DNA of 64,000 nt from NCBI GenBank assembly GCA_039090855.1, contig CM077034.1:17183303-17247302 (forward strand), in the 5' to 3' direction. Shown here piece after piece: positions 1-9,705 of this stretch. This DNA is from Macrothele yani (lineage: Eukaryota; Arthropoda; Arachnida; Araneae; Macrothelidae). Position numbers and translations under genes: made by a program. Every line of letters starts with the position of its first letter. Position 1 is the stretch's first letter. The notes under the pieces are model-generated. The model saw nothing but the letters and a program-made list of their open reading frames with translations. It had not been told where the DNA came from and did no database searches.

Positions 1-275
1 ATACGGCAGATTAGGAACAATTTCACTTTCATACACAGCCATTTCGGACTTTTTCGAGAACCCAGCATTCCTATGAAATCCTCCTAAATTAGCTATGACT
101 TTCAATGAAGAGTTTACTCGCCTTCTAATTTTGCCATCTGATTTATTCTCTCTGTCAAGCATACTTCCTAAATATACAAACTCATTCACCTGACCAATAA
201 CTGTGTCCGTTAAGACTTATCCTGCACTTGGTATTAACAGTTTCTCGCTCAAAAACCATAACTTTGGTCTTGAGC
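1..275 (-). pseudogene. LINE reverse transcriptase, C-terminal part (broken, runs off window)
   Basis: Read from about 275 down to 1, the minus strand gives KTKVMVFERETV, then after a frameshift near 190 VNEFVYLGSMLDRENKSDGK, then IRRRVNSSLKVIANL. The block F-x-YLGS followed by an arginine-rich I..R.N segment is typical of non-LTR retrotransposon RTs just after the palm domain. The enzyme would copy element RNA at a nicked target. It continues the YADD block at 806-1089 but is separated from it by about 540 bp. The frameshift and truncation mean it is dead. The LINE clade cannot be assigned from this fragment. Confidence 0.6.
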
Positions 276-805
276 TGTGGTGGGCGGGTGAGACACACCT
301 GCCTCCTGATGACGACAGTAAACTGTTGAAAGCGCTAGAGGATTGTTTGTGAGGGGCTGAATGAGTGTGACACTTGCATTGGGAGTGGCAGGGGTTTTGA
401 AACAGATGGAGCATTTTGTTACTCACAGTTGACAAAGGTTTAACCACCTAGGAATGTAAGGTTGTGTTAAATATGTACATAGTTTTTTAATTGAATTGTA
501 TGAATGAGTAGTATGCTTGTGTGGTTTTTATGGAATTGACAAGCTTATAGTTACATCTCATATGGCTTAAAAAAATTTAAAAAATACGATGTTTCATCCC
601 CGGAAGAAGGAATCGTAAGCAAGGAGTCTGTAAACCTTTGAAGGCCAACAACATTACGATAATTGACGTGCTTGAAGTGTGTAATGAAATTACCATGATC
701 TTTAGGGTAAGCGATTGGTGCTTTTTAATAGTATTTCATTTATGAATTGCACGTAAACTATGCACACTTTGCAGGGTTTTCAATACCTTAAAAGTGCAAA
801 TATAA
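269..805. other. Sequence splitting the LINE reverse transcriptase
   Basis: These bases separate the RT motif ending INKEKT (minus strand, near 810) from KTKVMVF (near 274), which are normally almost adjacent. TTGGT lies at both edges (264-268 and 806-810) and may be a 5-bp target duplication. No terminal inverted repeats, poly-A tail or coding capacity is recognised inside. Confidence 0.35.
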
Positions 806-1089
806 TTGGTTTTTTCCTTATTTATACTCAGTTTGAATTCCATACAAACTTCGAACATCTGGGACAACATACTCTGCAACTCACTTTCACTCTCTACTAA
901 CAGGACTATGTCATCAGCATACAGCAAATCTGTACACATGGATATTACCAAGACATAAACCAGTATTGTCCATTGTGGTATCACACATTCATGCATCCAT
1001 AAATATATTATATGGATGCATGAATGTGTGATGCTCCTATTATCCATGGCAGCAATGAGTGATATGTTTTTATAATGCCTACACGACAC
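806..1089 (-). pseudogene. LINE reverse transcriptase fragment with YADD motif
   Basis: The minus-strand reading frame contains CTDLLYADDIVLLVESESEL followed by QSMLSQMFEVCMEFKLSINK and EKT. YADD is the catalytic metal-binding motif of reverse transcriptases. The helix-rich segment and the LSINKEKT stretch after it match the usual palm region of non-LTR elements. The N-terminal side of the frame (about 960-1089) does not look like RT and contains a 22-bp inverted repeat, so the conserved part is roughly 806-960. It is a fragment lacking both the fingers and the C-terminus. Confidence 0.7.
980..1032. repeat. Perfect 22-bp inverted repeat (hairpin)
   Basis: Arms at 980-1001 and 1011-1032 are exact reverse complements, around a 9-nt AT-only loop (1002-1010). 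It lies at the 5' edge of the recognisable RT fragment on the minus strand. It could be a small foldback insertion or a local palindromic duplication. Confidence 0.8.
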
Positions 1090-1293
1090 GTTATATACTC
1101 TCCAAGTCAGCTGCCTTCTTTCATTGGGTACGTGCTGTTGACGTCAAAAGTACGAGGTGGTCACAATAATGTGACTGTACTGAGTATTTGTTCTATTAGT
1201 TTTTTTACTTGTATTTGAAGTGTTTTTGTTAGGATTAAGTGAACACTTTGTATGAAATTAATTCGCTTTTCTTCTTTTTTTTTTTTTTTCCAG

Positions 1294-1432
1294 AAGATCG
1301 AGACAAGTTGCCAAATGAAACTAGAGCCAAAAATGAAGAGCTCGTTAATAATTCAGCAGTGACACTAAATAAACAGAGGCAATGCCTAGTAGTGATATCT
1401 GTTGTATTAGTCCTTCGTCATTTGTTCAGTAG
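1294..1432 (+). other. Candidate internal exon (weak)
   Basis: A long T-rich tract ending in CCAG (to 1293) precedes an open segment of 139 nt that is followed by AG|GTGAAC at 1431-1438. The open frame reads DRDKLPNETRAKNEELVNNS then AVTLNKQRQCLVVISVVLVL and RHLFS. I do not recognise the protein. The end of the segment is hydrophobic. The splice-site pattern is the only support and poly-T tracts are common in this window, so it may be chance. Confidence 0.22.
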
Positions 1433-1439
1433 GTGAACT

Positions 1440-2290
1440 ACTACTGTTGTTACCTGTATTATATTTTGTAACATAGAAGATGATGTGTAAAATAGACGGC
1501 TTCGAGGAGAACAGTGCGTGTTTGTGTGTACATGTGTGATGCGTCAACTCTCTGGTCATAATTCCCGAGAGACTGAGAGAGAGAGAGAGCAAGAAGAAGA
1601 ACAAAAAAAAAAAAAAAGGTGTTTATTTCACTCTGGTCAAACAAACTTCTTCGGAGGAGCAAGCCTGCCAGTTTACGGATGTGCTTTCCTCTCTTGTGTA
1701 GGGCACTGCACAAAGCGAACTTAAAAGTGTCAAAATATAAACGTGATAATGACTTGACCAACTCTGGACTCTGGGGAGAGAGCAAATTTCTTTGGAAGTG
1801 CAACTCGTGCCATTTGCTGGATTGCTGCTGTACAGTATTTCATTGCGCTAGAGGACCACTTACAAGGAAAAGGTATCTCTGTGTGTGGAAAACTTTGCTT
1901 TGAGCTACAGACTTTTGGAAAAATGACATCGACGTGACATTTTTCTTTTTTATGGCTTTCATTTGCTACCAACTGATGATAGGTATTGAGCTTTTTCCTT
2001 CATTTCAATTACAGAACAAAAATGATCTAAAAATGAATGTAGTTAGCCTAGACAGAACAAAAACAACAATGAAAAATTGGTGTGCCAAATTTTATAGTTC
2101 TGTAGTATACAAAGTGCCTTACTCTTTTGTCATTAGAAAATTAAACACATTTTCCAAAATGCCCTTCTGAAGATAAATGTGTCATTTATGCAGCATTCCA
2201 AACACTAGATTGGTATTTTTTTCTCAAAGGGAAATGGTGGGGGCTCTTTCATGTTCCTAATGAAAAATATGCAGTGGTGTGTCAGAAAGT
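1440..2290. other. No recognisable gene; AT-rich with short GA repeat
   Basis: It contains a GA-rich microsatellite and an A-run around 1570-1617. It also has a pyrimidine-rich stretch ending in CAG near 2013 that resembles a splice acceptor but has no convincing exon after it. Frames on both strands are short and low in complexity. Confidence 0.4.
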
Positions 2291-2294
2291 AATC

Positions 2295-3885
2295 CGCAGT
2301 AGTAAGTTGTCTGGTCTCCACGAGTTTTCTGCTTCAAGCATTTGTATAGCAGTCTGCATATACTGCCAGGAGATTCCCACTTCAATCAATTGTCTAGTCT
2401 TCATAGACTGCCAAGAGATTTCTACTTCAATCAGCTGTCTGTTCTCCATAGACTGCCAAAGTTTTCTACTTGGATAAATTTTTTGTTCTCCATAGACTGC
2501 CTGGAGCTTCCTGCTTCAATCAGTTGCCTGGTCTGCATAGACTGCTAGCAGTTTCCTACTTCACTCAATCGTCTATTCCCCATAGACTTCCAGAAGTTTT
2601 CTTCTTCAATTGTTTGGTCTCCATAGACTTCCAGAAATTTTCTTCAATCAGTTGCCTGGTCTCCGTAGACTGCCAACAGTTTTCTTCTTTGATTAGTTGT
2701 CTGATCTCCCTAAACTGCTAAGTTTTTCACTTCAATTAATATTCTGGTCTGCATAGACTGCTAAGAGTTTTTGGCTTCAATCCACAGGCTGCCTGGTTTT
2801 CATACTCTGCCAGCAGTTTTCTTTAATGAATTGCCTGGTCTCCATAGACTGCCAACAGTTTTCTTCTTTGATTAGTTGTCTGATCTCCATAAACTGCTAA
2901 TTTTTTCACTTCAATCAATTGTCTGGTCTGCATAGAGTGCTAAGAGTTTTCTGCTTCAATCCACAACTCATTTGTCTATTCTCCGTAGACTTCCAGAAGT
3001 TTTGTACTTGAATTGCCTGATTCCATAGACTGCCCAAAGTTTTCTTTAATCAATTGCCTGGTTTCCACAGACTGCCAACAGTTTTCTTCATTGTTTTCTT
3101 CTTTGATTAGTTGTCTGATCTCCCTAAACTGCTAAGTTTTTCACTTCAGTCAATTGTCTGGTCTTCATAGGCTGCTAAGAGTTATCTGCTTCAATCTACT
3201 GGCTGCCTAGTTTCCATAGACTGCCAGCAGTTTTCTTTAATCAATTGCCTAGTCTCCATAGACTGCCAACAGTTTTCTTTTTTTGTTGTTTGCTTTAATT
3301 GTCTGAACTCCATAAACTTGCTAAATTTTTTCACTTCAATCAATTGTCTGGTCTGCATAGACTGCTAAGAGTTTTCTGCTTCAATCCACAACTCATTTGT
3401 CTATTCTTCATAGACTTCCAGAAGTTTTGTTCTTGAATTGCCTGGTCTCCATAGACTGCCCAAAGTTTTCTTTAATCAATTGCCTGGTCTCCATAAACTG
3501 CCAACAGTTTTCTTCTTTGATCAGTTGTCTGATCTCCCTAAACTGCTAAGTTTTTCACTTCAATCAATTATCTGGTCTTTATAGGCTGCTAAGAGTTATC
3601 TGCTTCAGTCCATAGGCTGCCTGGTCTTCATAGACTGCCAGCAGTTTTCTTTTTGTTGTTTACTTTAATTGTCCGAACTCCATAAACTTGCTAAATTTTT
3701 CACTTCAATCAATTGTCTGGTCTGCATAGACTGCTAGGAATTTCCTACTTCGATCCACAGGCTGCCTGGTCTCCTTAAACTGCTAAGAGTTTTTCACTTC
3801 AATTTATTGCCGGATCTTCGTAGACTGCCAGGAGTTTTATACTTCGATCCATTTTTTGGTCTCCATAGACTGGCAGGAGTTTCCA
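2295..3885. repeat. Degenerate minisatellite, period about 45 bp, roughly 34 copies
   Basis: The core CATAGACTGCC recurs at 2402, 2447, 2491 and 2537 and onwards at about 45-bp spacing, with TTTTCT..CTTCAATCA and TTGCCTGGTCT between cores. Units vary in length, and some variant pairs (for example the CCAACAG..CTTTGATTAG pair) recur at larger intervals, hinting at higher-order duplication. Forward frames through it give about 15-residue Cys/Ile/Ser-rich repeats, but they soon hit stops and the period is not fixed to codons, so this is not called a gene. Confidence 0.9.
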
Positions 3886-4057
3886 ATGAATTCATGCTAT
3901 CACCTGATTTGAACAGGAATTCAATTGCAGAACATTGAAGGAGATGGCTGTCCTTTTGTCCATTCATATCTTCCTACATACAAAGGAAAAACTATATTAT
4001 TGTAGTATTGGCTATTTAGTAGTACATCAAGTCTGATCCTAAATTTTTTATTACATA

Positions 4058-4063
4058 TGTGTC

Positions 4064-4106
<43 letters not shown>
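4058..4106. repeat. GT/GA compound microsatellite
   Basis: A run of GT dinucleotides passes directly into about 16 GA dinucleotides. It sits in an otherwise featureless AT-rich stretch (3886-4388). Confidence 0.95.
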
Positions 4107-4108
<2 letters not shown>

Positions 4109-4447
4109 AACTGTGCATTACCTTTTGACCATCCCTTGCACTTGCTGCTTGGTACAATTGGCACTGTACTGCAGAAGCAATTAATTACATCCAACGTTAA
4201 AAAGCAAGAGCAACAGTAAAGAAAAGGAAAGCTAGTCAAGAATTTCCCTTTCAATTAGACACTAGTGAGAGCATGTCTTACCTTTTTTCTTCTGAAAAGA
4301 AACCAGACACATTTCTTAAACAAAAAAAGTAATTCTTTGAATAAAGCTCATGTTGAGAAATGGCTTCCTAGTTTCTCAATTCAATTACTAATCTAAAACA
4401 ACTATTATGGGAATTTTACTAGGAAATTTTTTCATTTAATTAAAAAT

Positions 4448-4476
4448 TTTCGGAGAAAACTCTTCTCCTTCTTCAG
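4448..4476 (-). other. Hammerhead-ribozyme-like hairpin of PLE-A
   Basis: The minus strand reads CTGAAGAA, then a hairpin GGAGAA..TTCTCC, then GAAA. The order CTGAWGA, stem II, GAAA is the catalytic core layout of a hammerhead ribozyme, which is documented in PLE terminal repeats. Stems I and III and the cleavage site were not established. The inverted copy (6171-6195) has lost several of these bases. Confidence 0.4.
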
Positions 4477-4582
4477 GCTGTCTTTTTGTTGTCACTTATT
4501 CCTGTCCCTATCGCGGTTACGGTTAACCTCGACGGTTTAGGTTATTTTTCAACAAATCCTGCCAGATGTTAGGCAGGGAAAA

Positions 4583-4587
<5 letters not shown>

Positions 4588-4627
<40 letters not shown>

Positions 4628-4837
4628 TGATTGGAGGTTTAACGACCACCGTGAGCAACTCAATGGGCTATAAGCAGTCGCCCGTCCCTAATTTAGGGTC
4701 ACTGGTTCCAGGGAAGGGAGAGAGCCAGTGCCGTAAGACAAACACAACATCCATGCCTCACCGGGATTCGAACCCGGACCCCTTCGGACGAATGATCAGA
4801 GGCCAACGCCTTAGACCACTGCGCCACTGGGGCGGCA
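4588..4837 (-). mobile_element. tRNA-derived SINE inserted in PLE-A
   Basis: On the minus strand it starts with a tRNA-like head: GTGGCGCAGTGGTCTAAGG resembles an A box and GGTTCGAATCCC matches the B box of RNA polymerase III promoters. A non-tRNA body follows, then an A-rich tail (the T-run at 4586-4627 on the plus strand). AAAACCCTT occurs at 4579-4587 and again at 4838-4846, as expected for a target duplication. The uninterrupted target is visible in the inverted PLE copy near 6055-6075, which proves the insertion. Confidence 0.88.
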
Positions 4838-4854
4838 AAAACCCTTTGCAGTCA

Positions 4855-5636
4855 TTGATGATGTAATTTTGATTTTTCTCAATTTCTATTCCTTCTTTCA
4901 GCTTTCTTTTTTGGAAATTGCTTTGGAAACTGATGACTTTAAGGGAATTCCAATCCATGCTGTGCCCAGTTTCTCTAACATGCCTATCTAATCCAGTCTT
5001 GTTGGAGCAATTTTTTATAGCTGCTTTATGCTCTGCTATACGAGTTTCTAGTCTGCGACCTGTGTTCCCCTATGTAAGATAGTCCACAAATACATTTTAC
5101 TTCATAGACTACACCTTGCATTTTTAAAATATCTTTTTCTCTTTGAACTATTTTAGGGAACATTTTTTTTACCTTTGTTCTCTAAACTTGGAGCTAGCCT
5201 AATATTGTACTTCTTAATAATTCTCTTTAAAGACTCAAATAAACCCTTGTGATAAGAAATTTTTCTAGTGAATTTTACTTGTTGCTTTTGCGGGTTCTTC
5301 GTACCATTAAAATTTAGAAGCTTCTCAATTTCTTCTTTAGGATAGTGATTTTCTGCAAGTATGACTTTAAGTCCTTCTTTATGGGCTTCTTTTTTATCTG
5401 CTGTAGAAACAATTTTATTATTTTTTTCTAAATCTGACTTGCTACATTTTTCTTAAAAAAGACTGGATGATAGGAATTGAAATCCAGTAGTCTATTAGTA
5501 TTCATTGATTTTTTATACCAACTAGTGAGGAAGTTTTCATCTTCATAATAGATAGTAATATCTAAGAAGTTAATTCTTCTTTCTTTTTGAAGTTCAAAAG
5601 TGAACTTAAGGGAATCATCTAATTCATTGAATGAGT
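4855..5636 (-). pseudogene. PLE-A polyprotein: RT thumb plus GIY-YIG endonuclease (broken)
   Basis: From about 5636 downward the minus strand gives FELQKERRINFLDITIYYED and NTNRLLDFNSYHPVF, the INFLD...R..S.HP block at the end of PLE reverse transcriptases. The GIY-YIG domain follows, with CxC and YIG residues recognisable by comparison with the intact inverted copy. Stops and frameshifts occur (for example after NVASQI). The C-terminus is cut by the SINE. In a live element the RT copies RNA at a break made by the GIY-YIG nuclease. Confidence 0.75.
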
Positions 5637-6125
5637 CTAGAAAGAAAAATTTCTTACCACAAAGGTTTATTTGAGTCTTTAAAGAGAATTAGTAAGAAGT
5701 ACAGTATTAGGCTAGCTCTAAGTTTAGAGAACAAAGTTAAAAAAATTTTCCCTAAAATAGTTGAAAGAGAAGAAGATATTTTAAAAATGCAAGGAGTAGT
5801 CTATGAAGTAAATTGTAGTTGTGGACTATCTTATATAGGTAAAACAGGTCGCAGACTAGAAACTCGTATAGTAGAGCATAAAGCAGCTATGAAAAATTGC
5901 TCCAACAAGACTGGATTAGATAGGCATGTTAGAGAAACTGGGCACAGCATGGATTGGAATTCCCTTAAAGTCATCAGTTTCCAAAGCAATTTTCAAAAAA
6001 GAAAGCTGAAAGAAGGAATAGAGATTGATAAAAATCAAAATTCCATCATCAATGACTGCAAAGGATTTTCCCTGCCTAACATCTGGCAGGATTTGTTGAA
6101 AAATAACCTAAACCGTCAAGGTTAA
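5631..6125 (+). pseudogene. GIY-YIG endonuclease of PLE-A, open but 5'-truncated
   Basis: The 164-codon frame contains GVVYEVNCSCGLSYIGKTGR, then LETRIVEHKAAMKN and LDRHVRETGH. These are the GIY-like and YIG motifs, the catalytic Arg and the EHK segment of GIY-YIG nucleases, with the CxC...H...H residues typical of one PLE endonuclease group. The frame is uninterrupted to a stop at 6125. The ATG at 5631 lies in or at the junction with the left copy, so it is not an original start. The RT domain is missing, so the fragment cannot support retrotransposition alone. Confidence 0.85.
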
Positions 6126-6253
6126 CCGTAACCGCGATAGTGACAGGAATAAGTGACAACAAAAAGACAGCCTGGAGAAGAGTTTTCTCCAAAAATTTGC
6201 AATTAAATGAAAAAATTTCCTAGTAAAATTCCCATAATAGTTGTTTTAGATTA
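5638..6253 (+). mobile_element. PLE-A, right (plus) 3' copy
   Basis: This is the inverted repeat of 4389-5280 and is truncated at its 5' side just upstream of the endonuclease. The 5281-5640 segment (RT thumb) exists only in the left copy and acts as the spacer between arms. The right copy lacks the SINE. It has a deletion in the hammerhead-like motif at about 6171-6195. Confidence 0.85.
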
Positions 6254-7486
6254 TTAATAAAAAAAGTAAGCTCTGTGAATTTTAAGTTCCTCTGTGAATT
6301 TTTTTTTTTATAAGTGGAATCCAACTATAGCAAAGATTGTGATCCATTTGAAATGCACCACTCAGCACATGACCAACAAAAAAGTTCGTTTAACCAAGGA
6401 CCACCTGGGTTCTAGTCTTAAGAGAGACATGGGTTTTGTGGTTCTTCTTTATTTCTCATTGGCTCTCTTTGCTAAGGATAGTAATCATAAAACAGGAATC
6501 AATAACTACTCCTAGCTTGCACAGTACTCTTGGGTTTCATCAAAAATGGAGAGCCCAAAATATTTTTTTTTTTTTTTGGTGTTGAACAAAAGAAAATGCA
6601 CATGTGAAAGCTTAAAAAAAAAAAAAAAAAAAAAGGAACGAAATTGAGTGAATATAAAGTTGTGTAATACCTGCATTCTGTAAATGTTAAACAAGAGATT
6701 TTGCCCTCCAACACAAATTGATATGTATTTATTTCCTTTTTTTTTTTTGTGTGTAAGACAAAAAAAAAATATTTTTTTTTTTGGCAAGACTGCTTGTGTA
6801 GTAAATTACAGAAACATGATTCACTATGTCAAGAATTCAATGGATTTCAGGACCTTCGAATCTAGCAGTCAAGTTTAAATGTGCAGCTAGAAAGCTGTTT
6901 TTTTTTTTTTTTTAATTTCACATTAAAATTTTGGGTGTTTAGGGTAAGAAACATACGCTGCCTAAATTACACGTACAAAATTCAACATGTGCTGCCTATA
7001 TATTGCCTAAATTACACGTACAAAAGTCAAACAGTTCAATATAAAGAAAAGAAAATTTACTGCCTAACAATGCCAAGTACACATACAAAAGATAAACAGT
7101 TCAACATAAAGAAGAAAAAGAACACATGGCATCAGTCCAGCTTTTCTGATGTTTGCCAAACATTATCAATAGTGGTACCCACACCAACAGTAAATAATTT
7201 GTGAAACGGTATACAAGATCCTTCGAACCTATTTCCAACACACATACCTCCTTTGCTCTTACAGCTTTCACTGCCAAGATTTAAATGAAAAGTATAATAT
7301 CATATTATGGCCATTCTTACATATACGCTGTCTTGGCAATATTCCTGTACTCTGAAAAAAAAACTTGGCGCCTCTTCCTCAGTGTTAGGTAGATCCCAAA
7401 TTTTCATCGTATTTCCACAAAATGGCGAAAGCTTGCAGCATTAGAATGCGAAACAAACTAAGAACGAGAAACAAGGAATTGAATGA
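6254..7486. other. No gene; homopolymer runs and a short tandem repeat
   Basis: There are several A/T homopolymers (6301-6310, 6561-6576, 6613-6634, 6731-6783, 6898-6913). Around 6957-7115 a segment with TGCCTAA...ACRTACAAAA..CA recurs about three times at 45-60 bp spacing. Frames here are Lys/Phe-rich low-complexity translations of the runs. Confidence 0.5.
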
Positions 7487-7532
7487 TACAGGGGTTGTCC
7501 AAAATAATAGAAACACCTTGAAACAATAGGTG

Positions 7533-8557
7533 TTACGCACCTAATACGGTGTGGGAGCACCCTTGGCATTTAAAACTGTTGAACCCCCCCCCCCCCCTGG
7601 AATGGACGCATACAAGTCCTGGATGGTGGTGAGTGGTATGTTGTACCATTCTTCCTGCAGAAACTGCTCCAATTCCTTGAGAGACGGCGGAGGAGGATAA
7701 TGGGATCGCACTCTGTTTTCCAACACAGACCACAGGCGCTCAATGATCCGGTGACTGCGCAGGCCAGAAAAGGTTTGCAACTTCATCCTCATGAAGTTCC
7801 GCAAACCGCGGTTCGACTTCTGCGAATCGGGGCATTGTCATCTCGAAAGGTGCAATCCCCCTGACGGAAACGATGTCCGCGCCATTCAATGCACATGGTC
7901 GGCCAAAAGAGTGACATGGTCACCGCTAGTGATCCGTCCATGTAAGGTGATAATAGGACCTGCTGCAAACTACCGAGATCGTGGCCCAAACCATTACGGA
8001 ACCACCCCCATGTAGGAAGGAGATAGTCTGGGTTGTAGTCTTCTGCAAGGATTCTCCACACGTAAACCCGTCCTGTGATGGGGAATAGTGAGAAACTTGA
8101 TACATCGGAAAACAAGACATGTTTCCAGTGATCGGCAGTTTACGTATCATGTTCCCGGCACCACTGTAGTCTCCGTTTCACATTCACCTGTGGCACCAGG
8201 GGGTTTTGCAATCGCAGCTCTGCTGTAAATAGTGTGCTTATGCAATTCACTTTCCATTGTGTGGGTCGACACTGGGTTTTGGAGATGCTCATTAAGCTCA
8301 GCAGTCACTTTCGTCACCGTGTCTGCAGTCGCAATCCTATTTAATGTCCTCCTGTCTCTCGCAGTGAGTTTGGTTTTCCTTCCACAGTTGTGTCTCGCAG
8401 ACGATGTTGTGCCGTGAACATTGTGTGTTGTCGTGTCCTTTGACACGGTACCTCTCGATACCCCCAATACCTGTGCCACTGTGGTTACCGAAGGCACCAA
8501 CCAACCAGACGGGGCTCCTACAATCTGCCCTCTTTGGAACTCCGACCGACAGGTCAC
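7533..8557 (-). pseudogene. Tc1 family transposase (frameshifted)
   Basis: This is a cut-and-paste transposase of the IS630-Tc1-mariner superfamily. The N-terminus starts MTCRSEFQRGQIVGA at 8557 and carries a helix-turn-helix (VAQVLGVSRGTVSK) and a basic GRKTK linker. In other frames follow FSDVSSFSLFPITGRVYVWR (first catalytic Asp; the usual Glu after it is Val), HGGGSVMVWATIS, RDDNAPI (second catalytic Asp) and IIERLWSVLENRV with the C-terminal helix LKELEQFLQEEWYNIP (third acidic residue region). At least three frame changes and the loss of SPDLN make it inactive. Confidence 0.88.
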
Positions 8558-8720
8558 TCATTGTGCCTTCACCTGGAACGAAATTATGCAAACACCGATT
8601 TACAATGCAATCACACAGACCCTTGAGACTATAAGCAACACTTGTAACGTACCAGGAGATGTGACGTACCTGCCAGAAGGACGCACACGACATAAAGGCG
8701 GATAGGAATCAGAATAAAAT

Positions 8721-8793
8721 GTCCGCGTAGCTCAAATGGTAGAGCAACTTATTCCGGAATGAGTGGACCCGGGTTCGAATCCCGGCGTAGACC
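8721..8793 (+). other. tRNA-like SINE head, copy 1
   Basis: The 73-nt segment folds as a tRNA. The acceptor arms GTCCGCG/CGTAGAC are imperfect. The D-stem is GCTC/GAGC, the anticodon stem is ACTTA/TGAGT with an enlarged loop, and the T-arm is CCGGG-TTCGAAT-CCCGG. TAGCTCAAATGG and GGTTCGAATCC match the internal Pol III A and B boxes. The loop size and acceptor mismatches argue for a SINE head, not a working tRNA gene. Confidence 0.7.
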
Positions 8794-9035
8794 AAAAATG
8801 ACGGAGAAATTCACTTCGTTATAATGGCGCCCGAACTATCCGGATGACCCGACCGTTCACAATCTCGCAATGGTGTGATGTTATTTCCACACCGCGAGAT
8901 AGGAAAAATAAGAGCAGCACTTCGAAAAAAAAAAAAAAAAAAATAAGGGAGAGATGATGTAACGTACCAGGAGATGTGACGTACCTGCCAGAAGGACGCA
9001 CACGACATAAAGGCAGATAGGAATCAGAATAAAAT

Positions 9036-9108
9036 GTCCGCGTAGCTCAAATGGTAGAGCAACTTATTCCGGAATGAGTGGACCCGGGTTCGAATCCCGG
9101 CGTAGACT
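9036..9108 (+). other. tRNA-like SINE head, copy 2
   Basis: This is the same 73-nt tRNA-like sequence as at 8721-8793, with one change at the final base (ACC to ACT). Both A and B boxes are kept. Confidence 0.7.
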
Positions 9109-9506
9109 AAAAATGACGGAGAAATTCACTTCGTTATACACTTTTTTACAAAAACAAAAAAAAAAAAAAATTGTAGCAACATCAATTGCCAGAATGCCGT
9201 CATTGCACTATATAAGATGAAATTCAAATTTAACGATGAAAAATGACTTTTATTTACACCGAATCAAAAGCCGAAGGTCAAAATCACATCACTAGATCTA
9301 TCTTTCATGCTGGCTCCCAGCACATCCTTAGGTGAATTCTAAAACAGGTATCGTAAAAATTTGAAAAGGAGTCCACCGTGGAACGTCGCTTTTGTTTATA
9401 TGCATCACGTTCAGCTCCCGAATGACTTCAAAAGACGTCACCATACTCTGACTTATGATTGTTGTGTCTTAATTGTTATTGGGTGAGTTCCGAAATAAAG
9501 TTCGAG

Positions 9507-9701
9507 CTATTGGTTTATTTGCTTCTTCTCGTTGGAAATTAACTGCATCCAAGTTGGAGGTATGAATCTGGGTATTTCATCGTTACAACATTTATCAGCG
9601 TCATTGACGATGTGTAAACTCTCCGCTAGCAAAGTCGCATTTTTGTTTTTGTGAGAAGAAATAACTCTTGCCTCATTCCACAGAGGAATTAAAACAAACA
9701 A
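9507..9701 (-). pseudogene. PLE-B left arm: C-terminal end of GIY-YIG endonuclease
   Basis: The minus frame reads IPLWNEARVISSHKNKNATL, then LAESLHIVNDADKCCNDEIP and RFIPPTWMQLISNEKKQINQ. It is the 3' half of the same protein encoded by the right arm, and it lacks the GVY/YIG region. It keeps Cys-Cys where the right arm has Cys-stop. The stop at 9507 matches the right arm's natural end. Confidence 0.75.
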
Positions 9702-9705
9702 GCTA

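Larger units (their letters stand above)
4389..5640 (-). mobile_element. Penelope-like element PLE-A, left (minus) copy
   Basis: This is a 3' portion of a PLE read on the minus strand: RT thumb, GIY-YIG endonuclease, then a 3' tail with a hammerhead-like hairpin. Its endonuclease and tail are repeated in inverted orientation at 5638-6253. Homology stops at 4389 on one side and near 6253 on the other, which defines the shared 3' end. A SINE is inserted at 4588-4837. Head-to-head partial copies are a known PLE arrangement. Confidence 0.85.
8644..9138 (+). repeat. Tandemly repeated tRNA-SINE segment
   Basis: A segment of about 178 bp beginning GTAACGTACCAGGAGATGTG occurs at 8645-8822 and again at 8961-9138, nearly identical. 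Each copy holds a tRNA-like head followed by TGACGGAGAAATTCACTTCG. The first copy continues into a body ending in a run of about 19 A (8925-8943). The second is cut short at GTTATA. The repeat spacing of about 316 bp suggests tandem duplication of a SINE plus flank, or two insertions. Confidence 0.8.

Noticed and set aside
736..805. LINE reading frame extended through 736-805
   Set aside because: Homology to RT ends at INKEKT near 810; the residues after it do not match the family and belong to the inserted segment.
8721..8793. Functional tRNA gene
   Set aside because: Acceptor mismatches, abnormal anticodon loop and a duplicated SINE context point to a SINE head.
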